Source of the DNA: Lophius americanus
Taxonomy: Eukaryota > Chordata > Actinopteri > Lophiiformes > Lophiidae
Length of the DNA stretch: 64,000 bases
Assembly: GCA_037951165.1 (NCBI GenBank)
Contig: JBBDHG010000054.1
Coordinates: 3,920,001-3,984,000 of the forward strand
Reading direction: 5' to 3'
Below the pieces are notes generated by a model. It made no database searches. It had not been told where the DNA came from and worked only from the letters and a program-made list of their open reading frames with translations. Position 1 is the stretch's first letter; each line of letters opens with the position of its first letter. The translations under genes were made by a program, and so were the position numbers. Positions 49,390 through 61,170 of the stretch are shown here, piece by piece.

Positions 49390-49460
49390 ATCCTCCTCTT
49401 CTTCCCTTTTATTATGCAAATCAGTTTTGGATCGGATCACTTAATTAAGCTTCACCGTGC
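49390..49460. promoter_or_regulatory. octamer and TTAATTAA motif cluster
   Basis: A perfect octamer ATGCAAAT at 49414-49421 and CTTAATTAAG about 20 bp later lie in non-repetitive sequence. A POU/homeodomain site is possible. Confidence 0.28.
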
Positions 49461-49527
49461 CGGTTTGAGCAAAGACACACTTAAACGTACAAAACCACAG
49501 CAACACTCCTGACAGACCTGACAGACC

Positions 49528-49574
49528 CACACACACACACGCACACACACACACACATACACACACACACACAC
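49528..49574. repeat. CA microsatellite
   Basis: 47 bp of CA with G and T interruptions. Confidence 0.93.
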
Positions 49575-49589
49575 GGCATCCAGGCAGCA

Positions 49590-49850
49590 GAAGAGCCTCT
49601 TTGAGTGTGTATAGATAAACAGACTTGAATAGTTTTGGCTCTCCAGGCCATTAGCCTGCAGTTTACATCAGAAACCGCGATCTGGCCCTCCACTGCTCCG
49701 CTCTTGAAGCCAACTAATTTTTTCTCTGGTCGCTGCAGATGCAGCTTCTGAGGTCAGGGCCATGATAAAAACTCTCCATCAGTGTTAGAAATTGATCACT
49801 TGGCCCAGCTGTAGTTGCTCTATTAGAGCTGGTTGCTGGTTTCACTATCC
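49590..49850. promoter_or_regulatory. possible conserved non-coding element
   Basis: A repeat-free block with GCCATTAGCCTGCAG, GAAATTGATCACTTGG and CCCAGCTGTAGTTGCTC. It is bounded by a microsatellite and a SINE-like copy. No coding signal. Confidence 0.28.
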
Positions 49851-49930
49851 CTGCACTGAGTTATTGCTATAATAATAAAAAAAAAACCCTGACATATCAA
49901 TGTAATCATTGCAAAATAAATGTAATATTT

Positions 49931-50180
49931 CGGTCTGGGAGCTGTGTGAGCTCGTGCTTCCTCCCACAGTCCCAAAACATGCACTATAGGTGGATTGATT
50001 ACTCTAAATTGCCCGCAGGAGTGAATGTGAGCATAAACAGTTGTCTGTCTCTATGTGTGTCAGCCCTGTGATGACCTGGCAACTCATCCAGGGTGTCTCG
50101 CCAAAGGTCAGCTGGGATAGGCTCCAGCCCCCACGACCCTGAACAAGATAAGTGGTTACAGAAATGAATGAATGAAATCA
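49931..50180 (+). mobile_element. tRNA-headed SINE-like repeat, 3' part
   Basis: CTTCCTCCCACAGTCCCAAA, ACTCTAAATTGCCCGCAGGA, CAGCCCTGTGATGACCTGGC and GTCAGCTGGGATAGGCTCCA follow in family order and end in a GAATGAATGAA tail. The tRNA-like head is missing. Confidence 0.75.
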
Positions 50181-50819
50181 AAAATGAATCAATGGTCTTA
50201 TTTTGAGAGGAAATGCAACATTTGTTGAGACGGCTCGCATTTAATTCCTTAATAACTTACATTTTATCTAAAATGTCTAATTCATAATATCGAATCCAGA
50301 AGTGATACATTTTTGCACTTAGTGGGAATCGTGTGGATATGCATATCTATCGCAGATCTCCTTAATATTTCTCAGCTACATCCCACCTCATCCTCCCAGT
50401 GACTTTTGCTGTGGCAGTTCAGGACTGAAACACATCAATGTAATATCCTCAGTGACCTGAAGAGCTCAGAACCTATTACATACTTTTGTTAAACTCTGAT
50501 AAACTTTGGCAAGTCTCACTGACATCATCTAGAATGAAATGCCTGAATGGTTTAGTTTTATTTTAAGTGTCTCGGTCTCTTTTTCTCAAATAACGGGAAA
50601 ATGGCCCATGAGATGGACAGGCGGTTTTGTGCAGCATCAGCATTATTGTGGGTGTTGCATCGGCCCGTTGAGGTGAAGGGTTGTAGCTGGGTTGTAATGC
50701 AAAACTCTCAATTTAGCAGTTAATCTACATTCCAACCCTCACTTCTGGTCATGACCTCTGGGTAGTGACCGAAAGAAATTAAGTCAAAGATATACTTGGC
50801 TGATGTTAGCTTCTTTAAT

Positions 50820-51115
50820 AGAGTGAACGGACTCAGCCTTACAGGTAACGTTTGGCCATCCGGAGGGAGCTCGAAGTGAAGTCACTACTCTTTTGTGTTG
50901 AAAGGAGCCAGTTCAGGTTATTGGAGCATCTGATTAGGATGTCTCCAGAATGCCTCTCTTTGGAGGACTTCCAAGCTCATTGAGCTGGGAGAAGTGCCAG
51001 AACTCAACCCACTAGAGGGACTGTGTATCTCATCTGGCCCGGGAACACCTCAGGATTCCCCAGGAAGAGCTGGAGAGCATTTCTGGGGAGAAAGAAGTCT
51101 GGAGGGTCTCTTGTG
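50820..51115 (+). pseudogene. LINE polymerase C-terminus relic
   Basis: Decayed coding sequence: KEPVQVIGASD, then RDCVSHLAREHLRIPQEELE and SGEREVW match the ERSQ.RWLGHLIRMP...W.DYVS.LA.ERLGIP.EELE..AGEREVW end typical of fish non-LTR retrotransposons. Stops and frame changes show it is dead. Confidence 0.7.
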
Positions 51116-51689
51116 TCTCTTGAATCTGTCCATCATATCTGAGTTCCACGGTTGGTCACTGTGGTCCGACAGTTCTACTTTGGGCCACTTCACATACTGG
51201 GCCCAGATATATTTGGGTGGACAAGAGGAAAAAAAGTGTACTAATGAATTTTTTGTTTGGTCCAGGTTTGATCAGGACTAACCGGCTGCCTGGTTAACTA
51301 GATGGAACAGGGTACGGGGTTCATGGATGATGGGACCTGAGTTACTGTTTACTTACTGTTAAGTTTAAGTGTAATTAGTTTCTTCAGATGTGATGTTTAG
51401 ACGGTGCTTTATGTCTAAACTGTGTAAGAAGTGTTTATTCTGGCGGGTGGGATGTTTCCTTTTGACTTGTTTGAACAACAGTGTTTGAAAGACAACGGTC
51501 TTTGAAAGGTTTTTCAAAGGCAATGAATAATGATAGCTTATGTGTTTTGCAGAGTCAAAAACCTTAAAAAAATAAACAACAACATTAAAAATATTTGTCA
51601 GGCTTGAATTGTATTGTTAATAATTGTATTGTTATAAATGTATTCAGCATTTTTTGACACAATGAGGCACTATTTTTCCCCCCACCACC

Positions 51690-51860
51690 TATATGTGTAC
51701 TGGTTTCATGAGAGATATCTGTATCTGGTTGTTCCATTAGGGAATTCCATGGCAGGGGGCCTCATTGTTTATTGTTGCGATGTTTCCAGTAACATTTCAA
51801 GTGGCTGCGAACGAAACCGCCATCTAAACGTTTCCCATTTCAAAGAGAGCTATTCGAATT
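51690..51860. promoter_or_regulatory. possible conserved non-coding element
   Basis: A repeat-free block with GGGGGCCTCATTGTTTATTG (SOX-like ATTGTT), GGGAATTCCATGGC and ATTTCAAGTGGCTGCGAACG. It overlaps a 74-codon frame without domain features. Confidence 0.25.
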
Positions 51861-52285
51861 AGGGGGAAAAAAGGAGCGAGCGAAAGAAAGTGAAGGGAAG
51901 CCACAGAAAAGCATTTCGGAGTTTGGGCAGGACGATGGGGAGACGGGAGGATGAGAGGAGAGAAGGGGGGCAATGAAAGCCGATTTTTTGAGAGAGAAAA
52001 GAGGCAGAGGTGGTTTGGAAACAGGAAATCAATTATTGAGTCATTGTTTTTGTCCGGCTGTGTTTCCAGTCTGACTCAACCTTGAAGTCTACGTGAGAAA
52101 GAGACGGAGAGCAAAACTTAAACTTAGTGTTAGTCTGACAGAAGGGGGAGGGGTCAACCAGCCATCAATCAAATATCATGTAGTATTTGAAGTCACGACG
52201 ACACGTGTCGTAAGATATAACATGTTTGGATTAAACAACTTAAATTATAATCTATGCCCATCAGAGCCATGTAGTCCGTTACTAA

Positions 52286-52933
52286 CAGTGGTGGATAGTA
52301 ACTAAGTATTTCTACTCAATTACAGCAGTCAAGTACAAACTTATGGAAAGCTGTACTGTTTTGGGAAAGTGGTGGGAAAATTGGTTAGTAGGAAAAATAT
52401 ATTCATGATAGAAACAAGATATTTTACAGCGCCGTGACGTTTGTGATTCATTCATTGTAACTTACATGTAGTTGTAAATGTTAAATAACAGTACTTCTAT
52501 CTATATCTTGTACTATTATATACTTCTACTCTACTAGAGTTCAGATGGAAATATCGTACATAATTTTAGTCACTGCACTTGTCTGACAGCTTTAGGTACA
52601 AGTTATTTTTTAGAATACAATCTTCATACACCTCAGGCAGAGAAATCTGTTTCTCACAGGACAACGATGGTTTAAAAGAAACAAAAACAACAGATAATGA
52701 TAAATTATCCAGTAGATTTATCTACTCATAGACCTACACTTCCATGCAGTGATAGTGATCTAAAGATAAGAGGTAAACACTGTTCAAAGGCTACTTTCAC
52801 TTTAATACTTGAAGTATATTTTGGTAATCTTCACATACTTTTACTCAAGTAAGCAAGTATTTTACTTCCAGTGGAGTATTTCCATCGTCTTTTTTTGTAC
52901 TTTTACCTAATCTGGATGCTTCACCCACCACTG
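52286..52933 (-). mobile_element. MITE copy 1 of an inverted pair
   Basis: The tips are CAGTGGTGGATAGTAACTAA and CTTCACCCACCACTG. Internal sequence such as ACAGCTTTAGGTACAAGTTA and TACTCAAGTAAGCAAGTATT is that of the very common fish hAT-like MITE full of AAGTA/TACTT words. The orientation is opposite to the copy at 53171. Confidence 0.82.
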
Positions 52934-53127
52934 CTGCAAATGCTGGAATCAGGTCAGGTAAGGTTTCAACTAAAAAGTAGTAAAGGTGGGATTGCATGTG
53001 ACCACAGAACACTCCAGCACTCTTGTTATTTATTGATGAGGGTTTCCTGTGACCAAGACTATTGATTGAGCAAATTGCAGCCCCATTTATTTTACAAGCA
53101 CCCTATCATATGACTGCTGTGGCATTA

Positions 53128-53162
53128 TGTGTGTGTGTGTGTGTGTGCGTGTGTGTGTGTGT
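53128..53162. repeat. TG microsatellite
   Basis: 35 bp of TG with one CG step, immediately before MITE copy 2. Confidence 0.93.
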
Positions 53163-53170
53163 TGTGCGAG

Positions 53171-53782
53171 CAGTGATGGATGAAGTATTCAGATCCTTTA
53201 CTTCAGTTAAAGTATTAATACTGCACTGTGAAAATACCCCACAAGTGAAGGACCTCCATTCAAAACCTTACTTGAGTAAAGTATGCAAATATTATCAGCA
53301 AATTGTACTTAATATGTCAAAGTAAAAGTACTTATTGTCCCTTAAAATGGTCCCTTTCAGTATTGAACAATTTTATTAAGGTTTTTTTTTTTTTATAGCT
53401 GCATATTGTGTAGTTCAGGGTTACTGCTATAGATGTTCCAGGCTGAGTTAATCTAACTACTTTATGATGTTGAGTAGTTTGCTTTCCAGAAGATCCGCTT
53501 ATTTTTTAACTTTAGTGACATTTTCCAGCAAATCCACAATGGTTTTAAAAAAGTTTATGAATCTTCAACAATAGAAGAATTTCCTCAACCCATAAGGTTA
53601 ATGTTTGGAAATGCATGAACTGAAGAGTAACTATAACCTTCAGAAAAATGTGGTGGAAATCAATATTTGCCTCTGAAATGTAATACGGTAGAAGTATAAG
53701 GAACCTAAATGTAAATAATCAAGTAAAATACTAGTACCACTAATTTTTGTACTGTACTGTACTCAGTTACTATCCACCATTG
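53171..53782 (+). mobile_element. MITE copy 2 of an inverted pair
   Basis: The tips are CAGTGATGGATGAAGTATTC and AGTTACTATCCACCATTG. The body includes CTTACTTGAGTAAAGTATGC, AATGGTCCCTTTCAGT and TTGCCTCTGAAATGTAATAC, in family order. It is non-autonomous. Only 237 bp separate it from the reverse copy. Confidence 0.85.
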
Positions 53783-53802
53783 GATGTAAGTGTTGTTTCT
53801 CA

Positions 53803-54003
53803 TAAGTAATAATAATAATAATACATTTAATTTATAATGCACTTTACATTTGGATCAAATCTCAAAGTGCTACAAAGCAAAAGCAGATAAAAGCATCAAT
53901 AAAAAATAAATAAATAAATAAAATAATAACTATATAAAAGCCTGACCAAAAAGCAGCAATGTCAATTAAAGTTATAGGTTCTGCTAAAAAGGAAAGTTTT
54001 AAG
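53803..54003. repeat. dispersed repeat with AAT head
   Basis: AATAATAATACATTTAATTT, then TGCACTTTACATTTGG, CTCAAAGTGCTACAAAGCAA and AAAAGGAAAGTTTTAAGTCC are the ordered words of a common fish repeat. It abuts the TG array. Confidence 0.5.
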
Positions 54004-54017
54004 TCCTTTGAATGAGG

Positions 54018-54119
<102 letters not shown>

Positions 54120-54423
54120 AGGACCAAGCTGTTCCCAATGTTGAGTTCTACATTTTTTATTACTCTGGGATGTGCAGAAAGTGTGGTCCTAAAAAAGTGG
54201 GCATTTATGTTAAAACCCTCAAAAAGCACAAATAAGAGAATGTGTGTATGTGTGTGTATCTGTGTGTGTGTTGGACCAGGCTGTTCTCGATGTTGATTTT
54301 CATTTTTACTTCCTGTAAATATAACCTAACATTCTCTTTCTCGATGGTCAGATTTGCTTAAGACATGTGTGCAGCCTTGTGCTTCGTGTGCGTCTGAAAA
54401 GAACACAACCCTGCACACACTGC

Positions 54424-54424
<1 letters not shown>

Positions 54425-54456
<32 letters not shown>
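54425..54456. repeat. CA microsatellite
   Basis: 32 bp of CA, about 300 bp after the TG array and complementary to it. Confidence 0.95.
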
Positions 54457-54458
<2 letters not shown>

Positions 54459-55470
54459 GGTAGTCTGCTATGCACTCATGCCAGTGCACACCCTGCTGCT
54501 GAATGTCAGAGCAACACATCTCGGGTTTTCTTCTAAATGAGTAGTTAACCTCCTGTGGGCTGAATCTGATTTTACCATCAGCCTCTGTCAGAACTGCTTT
54601 TTTTCTGGCAGACACATGGGAAGAAAAAGGACCTTTATAATCCTTTTCCAACTGTTATAAAAATATTTTTAGTGTTGCGGTAGAGAAAATACAACATATC
54701 ACTATCCTGTCATATGAAAACGTCATGCTGTAAGTGCAGCTTTGGTTATTAATTTTTACATTGAATTTTATGAGATCCTCTTTGTGCGTAATAAGTTTCA
54801 CGTCTGTGTTACGCACTGAAAAGTCCCCATATATTTTTAACTTTCAAGTGGAAAGGAGGCTTTTTTTTCCTTTGCCTTTGCGGAGTGTTGACTTGCCAGA
54901 GCCGTTAATTCAAGTCCAGCATGATGTTAAGCTCTTCCAGCAGTTGCATAGGGCCGCACTTATGGGAGACATCTGGTGATATTTTGTATTTTTTAAATGG
55001 CATATTGATCTTATTAGCGAGTAATTTCAGTGAAGCCTTAAAACAGAAGACACAGTGTCTTCCTTTTGTGCTATTACAGACCGGTATTGTTGTCCATAAA
55101 CTAAAAACACATCACAGAGTCACACTATCACACAGACCTCCTTCATTACAGCTGCATAATGTAGCTGTAAAACTGAGCTTCTGGTACCGTGGAGGCACAA
55201 AAGCTCCAATTGCATATCAAACCATTACTCAAAATAGTCCCCGATAAATTCACCGTTACCCATGTGTGATCATCTTCATAACGACATCCTTAGAAAACAG
55301 ATGAATTTTCAGTTTGAGATAGGTTTACTTTGATCTTATTTGTATGTTTAAATATGTATGAATCTAACATTTAAGAAAAATCCATCCAATTAATTCAACA
55401 ACAATGTAAATATTACTGCCATACATTTGTATTCTATAACATCAGATCCTTTGTGAGGTTGTAAGGTTGG

Positions 55471-55567
55471 AGTGTAGCCCAGGTGACGATAGGCGAGAGG
55501 AGGGGTCCACCTCACAGGGCTGATACCTGGAGAGACGGCCATCCCTGCTCACATTCACACCTACAGA
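55471..55567 (-). repeat. fragment of tRNA-headed repeat, reverse
   Basis: GCCCAGGTGACGATAGGCGA, CACAGGGCTGATACC and GCTCACATTCACACCTACAG match the middle of the 49931 family in reverse. Confidence 0.6.
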
Positions 55568-56248
55568 AAGATTCAAGTCGACAAATCACTTACATTGTGT
55601 TTTCAAAATATGAAATGTCTATATCAGTGGATCCATTCGACCTCCCCTTAGGAATAGTTGCCGACCGCCATGAAGCATCTTTTGAGTAACTTTAGGTTGA
55701 AGGTCTTTCTCAAAGACCGTCTACATGACATGTAGACTACGTTGAACCGCTCATCTTCTGATTGGGAAACAACCTCTCCCTCCTGAACTACAGCTGCCCC
55801 ACAAAAAAAATGGCTTTGATTAATTATGAGTATGAGTAAGACTCCGTTTGCCCTGATCGTAGTCCCTACACAGAAAAGATAATTAAAAAAATGTAGTTGT
55901 GTTAAGCAGTGTTCCGGATTACAATTTATTTTTATTTTTAAATTATACATCATGTTATCTGTCCCTATCCAAGAGTCTACGGTGGCCTTCAAGTATCAAA
56001 AAGAGGTCATTGTCTAGAACCTCATCCAGGCAAATCTTATAATTTAGCACAATAGAATGGAGCGTAAAACCTCGCCGTCTGAGCAGTTAAGCAAAGAGCC
56101 CTGACGCTCTGTTGAGGGTTATACTTGTGATGTCCTGGATTGATTGGGAGGACAAAGGCCACATCAAAGTCCGAGCAGGGACGGCGGCCTTCTATAGCTT
56201 CTATACCAGAGCCGGTCAAAGTTGCACGGCCATGGAAGTAAATACAGC

Positions 56249-56345
56249 CAGTGGTGGAGCAAGTACTTTGTGCAGTGTGGCTGAATCTTTAGCTGATTAG
56301 ACACTCAAAAATATATATCCAAATACCCCTACATTTTTACAAACA
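56249..56345 (+). repeat. possible truncated MITE tip
   Basis: CAGTGGTGGAGCAAGTACTT resembles the left tip of the MITE family at 53171. No right end is seen. Confidence 0.35.
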
Positions 56346-56635
56346 GCGCCTTTAACTGAGATCTTAACTCTACTATAGTCACAAAGTTAATTAATGCAAA
56401 ACGATGTGATTTCAAACAAAAATGCCAAGTGTTAACATGGTAAAAACAGCCATAGTCTAAATATGAACACAGAAATAAATTCAGCAGTGAAAGTAGGTTT
56501 GTCGGGACGTCAGATGAAAGCAGGTAGAACTGGATCCAAGCCCAGTGGTCTTCCTGTCCAAAGAATGTAGTTTGCTTTTATTCTACATGCGTTCCCTGTG
56601 GATGGCTGCTTATGAACAGATGGATCAGGTGAAGG

Positions 56636-56655
56636 CCCGGCCCGGCCCGGCCCGG
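56636..56655. repeat. CCCGG tandem repeat
   Basis: Four perfect CCCGG units, an isolated GC-rich 5-bp array in AT-rich surroundings. Confidence 0.9.
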
Positions 56656-57894
56656 TCCGTCATTGTTCTTACATTTATTGGTTCTTGCGTTTGTCTGTTT
56701 ATTCACTCATCTATTCTACGGTCATTTCTGTTGACCTAAGCATTATCTGTCTGCTTTGTCTTCTTGATTGGCTGTGGGCGCTGACTGTCAGGTCTAATTT
56801 CCTGGGGAGCACTCCAATCAGTTTTGTGTTTTATGTGTGTCAGGGAGTGTTGTGGCTTTTCGTTCCATCAGTGGATTCATAACGTGCTGCTTAAACCCAC
56901 TTCACATTGTGTTCTTCTCGTACACATGTGTACGCACGCACAGGCACGCACACACACACTAACAAACACACACACACGTGCCGTGTGAAGGGGAGAGGAG
57001 TATTTAGTACAGCATGGGGACCTTGGTATGTGCCGGTGTCAGTGTGCCGGTGATGGATGTGGCAGTAGCATCAGCACTGTTGGCTTTTGCAGAAGTGTGT
57101 TCTCCACCACTGGGATCTGTCAGACCGGTTCTGCTGAGCCCACACATTCTGTTGGCTCACTGCTGTTGCTGCTAGTCATTTCTTTTTTCTTATTTTGTGT
57201 GTGTGAGGGAACGATATAGATGGAGAGCAGAGAGAGAGACAGTGGTGAAAGAGAACCACATCATGCGTATTTTATGTATTTGTGTGCGCAACAGAATCAG
57301 CTCACACACGTTGCTTGGTTGAATTAGTTAGACTGTGGTGTAATCTCCAGATCTTCAGATGAGACAGGGTAAATAACACGGATGTTTTGATTAACCGGCG
57401 AGGGCATTCACTCCCTCCTGCTGTACAAAGTTGTTCAGCTGGTACTGGAAGCTGGCCTGACCACAGCTTCACCTCAGAAGACAGTAAGGTGCTCAGGTAG
57501 CCTTCAAGTGCACCTCACTTTAACTTTAAACAACCCAATCCTTTCTTGATTTTCTCCTAGAGTATTTATTTGGAAATTTCCTGCTGCAGAATACAGCTCT
57601 GAAACGGATCCATCGGATCCATTCAGACCCAAACACATCCATACAGTCTTCACAATAAACCAAATGATACACAATTATGATCTATATCATAATGCTTTAC
57701 ATTCAATACCACTTGTTTCCACATCAGTGTAAAGTCAATATTAAAGATAACAATCTACAACCCAAAGTTCCCCTCATATTGTGTTTAAACGGAGTGAAAA
57801 TGCAGCCCAATTACCCTCCAGTGCGATTTAAACTGTGACCTAAATGCAAACCGACACAGCTAACCAGTTACCATTCATTTCTGGATCACCTTTT

Positions 57895-58225
57895 TTCCCA
57901 AGTTCCTTTTTCCTCGATTGCTCAGTTTGGCTGGGCTGCCAGTTCTAGGAAGAGTCTTAGTTGTCTCAAATGTCTTCTGTTTAAGACTTATGGAGGCCAC
58001 TGTGCTGTTCAATGGGTCAGATTTGTTTATTGTCAGCTGTTTGGTCTTATACTTACAGATGTGTGCCTGCAAATCAGGTCCAATCAGTTGAATTGACCAC
58101 ACGAAGACTCCAGTCAAGGTGTAGAAACATCTCAAAGATGATAAATAGAAATGGGAGACAGCTCAAGTCAGAGAAAAGGTCTGAATACTGAAGTCAATGT
58201 GATAGTGAAAGTTAAAATTTTTAAT
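57895..58225 (-). pseudogene. Tc1-like transposon end fragment
   Basis: ATGGAGGCCACTGTGCTGTT, GATGTGTGCCTGCAAATCAG, TCCAATCAGTTGAATTGACC, GACTCCAGTCAAGGTGTAGA and AACATCTCAAAGATGATAAA match one end of a salmonid/percomorph Tc1-like element. Its transposase would run on the minus strand. Only the terminal part survives. Confidence 0.75.
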
Positions 58226-59304
58226 AGATTTGAGGTTTGGCATGCAGATTGATGATGGGGGAAGAAAAGAAAAATTAACCTATTCCAGCATAAGGCTGCA
58301 ATTAAATAGAATGTGAATAAAGTGAAGGGATCGGAGTTCTTTCTGAATGCACTGTGTGCGGCTCCTCCAGCACCAGGCTGCATGTTTGTGGGCTAACTTC
58401 TAATTTCTTCTTTCTAAAGTAAGTTCCAGCTTTCCACAGTGGATTTAAATGCTCTCAATCTGAGCCATGTTTTCAAATCACTGGCTGAATGTTGCTCTCA
58501 ACTTCTCTCTTGTTCCTTTAGTTTACTGTTTCTTAGTATGGCAGCAGAAAAACCTGTAGGCTGGATAAGCTCTGCAGCCTATGGGCCATAAAACTGACTT
58601 TGACATCGTAAAGACGGGCTTTTTGCAGGCTTAAATACTTTATATCGCCTGGTGAGGTCCGTTGGTAGGGGGCTTCACCTGTCTGATGCGTGTAGAAGAA
58701 ATTAAGTGTCGAGAACAAAAAGGAGCTTTGTGGAATTAAATATATAAAGATAAGAGAGGAAAAGTTAAACCTTGATCTTCTGTCCTACACAGACCTGCAA
58801 ACACACACATGTAATACGCACTATATTCAGGTGGAGTGTCACCCTCCTGGCACACATTGCAACAGAATTGTGGTGAGTAGGAGTTAAAAGAGCTGCTGAG
58901 TGCAGATTTAATACCACAGATATTTAAAGAGAACAACCCTTTCATCTCAGGGGACAATTTGCATTATTCATGTGGTGGCTTCTGAGAGATGAAAAGGGGA
59001 AGAAAGAGACATTTAGAGACAAAGACATTTTGAGAATTATTGTTTTTCTATTCTACAGTCAAGGGACTCTTGTTTCATTAATAGCAGATTTGAATTTCCT
59101 CCTGTTCTCCTCTTCCCTTCTGTGTGATTGTGTGTGTATTTCTGTGTTTATGTGAGTGTGTGTGTGTGCGTACGTGTTAGTTTAGTAATCTCCATCTTTC
59201 ATTTCTTCCTGCTGTAGGTCCTCTGACAAAGAGCTACTAGATGGCTATCAATGTGCTGCTCTAGCTCCACGCTCACACTCCCCTCTGTGTTCTTTTGTCT
59301 CCAG

Positions 59305-59460
59305 TGTGCAGAGCGGGATTCTACAAGTCCACACTTGGAAATGTGGAGTGCTCAAAGTGTCCGCCTCACAGCTTTTCTCACCATGAGGGGTCACTGCACT
59401 GCGACTGTGAGAAAAACTACTTCCGTGCTGATGGGGACCCTGCCTCCATGGCTTGTACTC
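59305..59460 (+). CDS. epha3: epha3 exon 4 (Cys-rich / EGF-like region)
   Basis: This 156-nt exon completes the cysteine-rich region between the ephrin-binding domain and the first fibronectin III repeat. After the split codon (A from exon 3 plus TG, giving Met) it reads CRAGFYKSTLGNVECSKCPP and then HSFSHHEGSLHCDCEKNYFR followed by ADGDPASMACT. This is the typical C.PGFY...CSKCPPHS...C.CE.NYFRAD.DP.SMACT Eph signature, with its six cysteines in place. It ends in phase 1 with the first base of the Arg that opens the fibronectin linker. The acceptor is TTTTGTCTCCAG at 59304 and the donor GTAAGT at 59461. The length is the usual one for Eph exon 4. The Ala at the third residue of the exon and the junction Met differ from the human receptor as I recall it. 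Confidence 0.95.
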
Positions 59461-59574
59461 GTAAGTGTGCTTGAATTCCTCGGCTCGGCTCTGATGTCTG
59501 ACAGAGGAGGCCTCCCATGTGATGTTTCCTTGGTAACCCATGAAACATTCTCTGAGCCCTGCGTCAAGAGTTTC

Positions 59575-59590
59575 AATAAAAAAAAAAAAA
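59575..59590 (+). terminator. possible intronic poly(A) signal after exon 4
   Basis: AATAAA at 59575-59580 leads into an A13 run and is followed by the T/G-rich GAGTTTGATGTATTTTGATG. It lies 115 nt past exon 4. A transcript reading into intron 4 stops at TGA 59472-59474 after four extra residues. The A-run could equally be an old insertion tail. Confidence 0.3.
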
Positions 59591-60499
59591 GAGTTTGATG
59601 TATTTTGATGGTCTAAAGCCTTTCAACACTAACATTGAATATTTCATGCGGAAAATAGTTTTCCCAAGCAAAGCGCTTTTTATTACATTGTTGTTACACA
59701 TACCTATTTGTAAAGCTTTACAAAACAGATTCATATACATGCTAGATATACAGACATAAATTCTTAACATTCACTAGCACACTTAAAAATCTTCTTTTTT
59801 TTACTTTACTGGTTATTATGGTAAAGCAAAAACCTATCCCTCATACTTTCATTCATTCATTCATATTATCATGAATAAACATACACAAAAAGGTTTTCTT
59901 CCATCTGAAGTTACGTTCAAATGGACAGGCTGTCCAGTGGGAGTTGACTAGTTGGAAAAAGTGTGTGTGTGTTTGTGTTTTTGTCTGTATGTTTGTCTAG
60001 GCCAAGGTACTGAGCTGCCTTTACCCTGACTGTTTGGTAATTCATGTAAAAAATATGGATTTGTAAAATGAAAAAATCACTTTGCAAAAAACTGTTTCAC
60101 CTCTTTGGGTCCTGAAACCACTTTGTAAAAAAGATTCCAGTTATCCCCAGAGAGCTTAAAACAGTTTGTATTTTAGAAGAAGGAGATTTTTCTCAACACA
60201 GGGGGGAGCACACACAATAAATGAAAATGTAAAGGCAAAACATTGATGCGTGTTTTTCACTGGACAGAAATGAAAAGAAAAAGAAAAAGTTTGTGAAGTT
60301 GTTAGTAAATATACTGTCAGATATACATAGTGGAATTAAATTACAAGAGCAGTATTTAAAATGTAGCGGATTTGTTAATCTTCACAAAATTGAAATATAT
60401 CCCTTAATTAAAAGTACCTCAAATACACCCAAAGTCACCTAAGAGGGTTGGTGTGCTTATAACAGTGTTCCACCAGCATCTGATTTGTAAGTGTGAGCT

Positions 60500-60740
60500 G
60501 AATCATAAATCTGAATCATTTTGATGATCGAAAGTAAGAAGGTTTGAGGTCTTCAGCTCGGCCCAAAGCTGAACGCACTTCACAGCTGATACTGACGACA
60601 ATGACGCCATTAATGGCCGCCCATTTAGAACCCCAGCATCAAGGATGGCCACATGGGGCTCTCTGGCTCCAACACCGGTTGTCATGAAATTACTGTTTTG
60701 TAGTTATTAAGATCTCATTATCAGTTGGATCACTACTTAT
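60500..60740. promoter_or_regulatory. possible conserved non-coding element
   Basis: A repeat-free block with ATCATTTTGATGAT, GACGCCATTAATGGCCGCCC and GAAATTACTGTTTTGTAGTT. It also has a short inverted repeat, TTCAGCTCGGCCCAAAGCTGAA. Confidence 0.28.
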
Positions 60741-60829
60741 AACAAGTAAATTAAACTGTAACAATAGCTTACTTAGTTTAAACACGCACAATTTTCCTTA
60801 TTTATCTCATGGTGACCAAGGTCAGGTCT

Positions 60830-61170
60830 GCCCGAGAACTCTCTGTGACCTTTCTGCCGCCTTCTTTTTCCCCCCTCTGCAAATTGATTGCAGATGCAGA
60901 TACAGATGCCTCCTGCGAGCCTTCCAAAATGCATTTCCCATAAAACCATAAATCACTGCATTCCCACATGTAAGGTTATAGATACATCCGCTCCTAAACG
61001 GGATTGAGAGAAAAGAAAAATTCACTGCAAAGGAGAGAACAGTAGAAAAATACAAATTACGCCCCTCAGCCGCCGAGAGAATCCTAATTAGAAAGACATC
61101 CGTGGCAGGTCCCTGTAGCCATTATCTCAACAGCATCTTGTCAAATAGGCAAATTTCACATAGTTGGGAC
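60830..61170. promoter_or_regulatory. possible conserved non-coding element
   Basis: A repeat-free block containing GCAAATTGATTGCAGATGCA, CCATAAAACCATAAATCACT and CATTATCTCAACAGCATCTT. Balanced composition and no frame of note; the overlapping 77-codon minus frame has no recognisable domain. Confidence 0.3.

Noticed and set aside
52286..53782. Target-site duplications for the two MITE copies
   Set aside because: The 8-bp flanks on either side do not match for either copy, so no duplication can be claimed.
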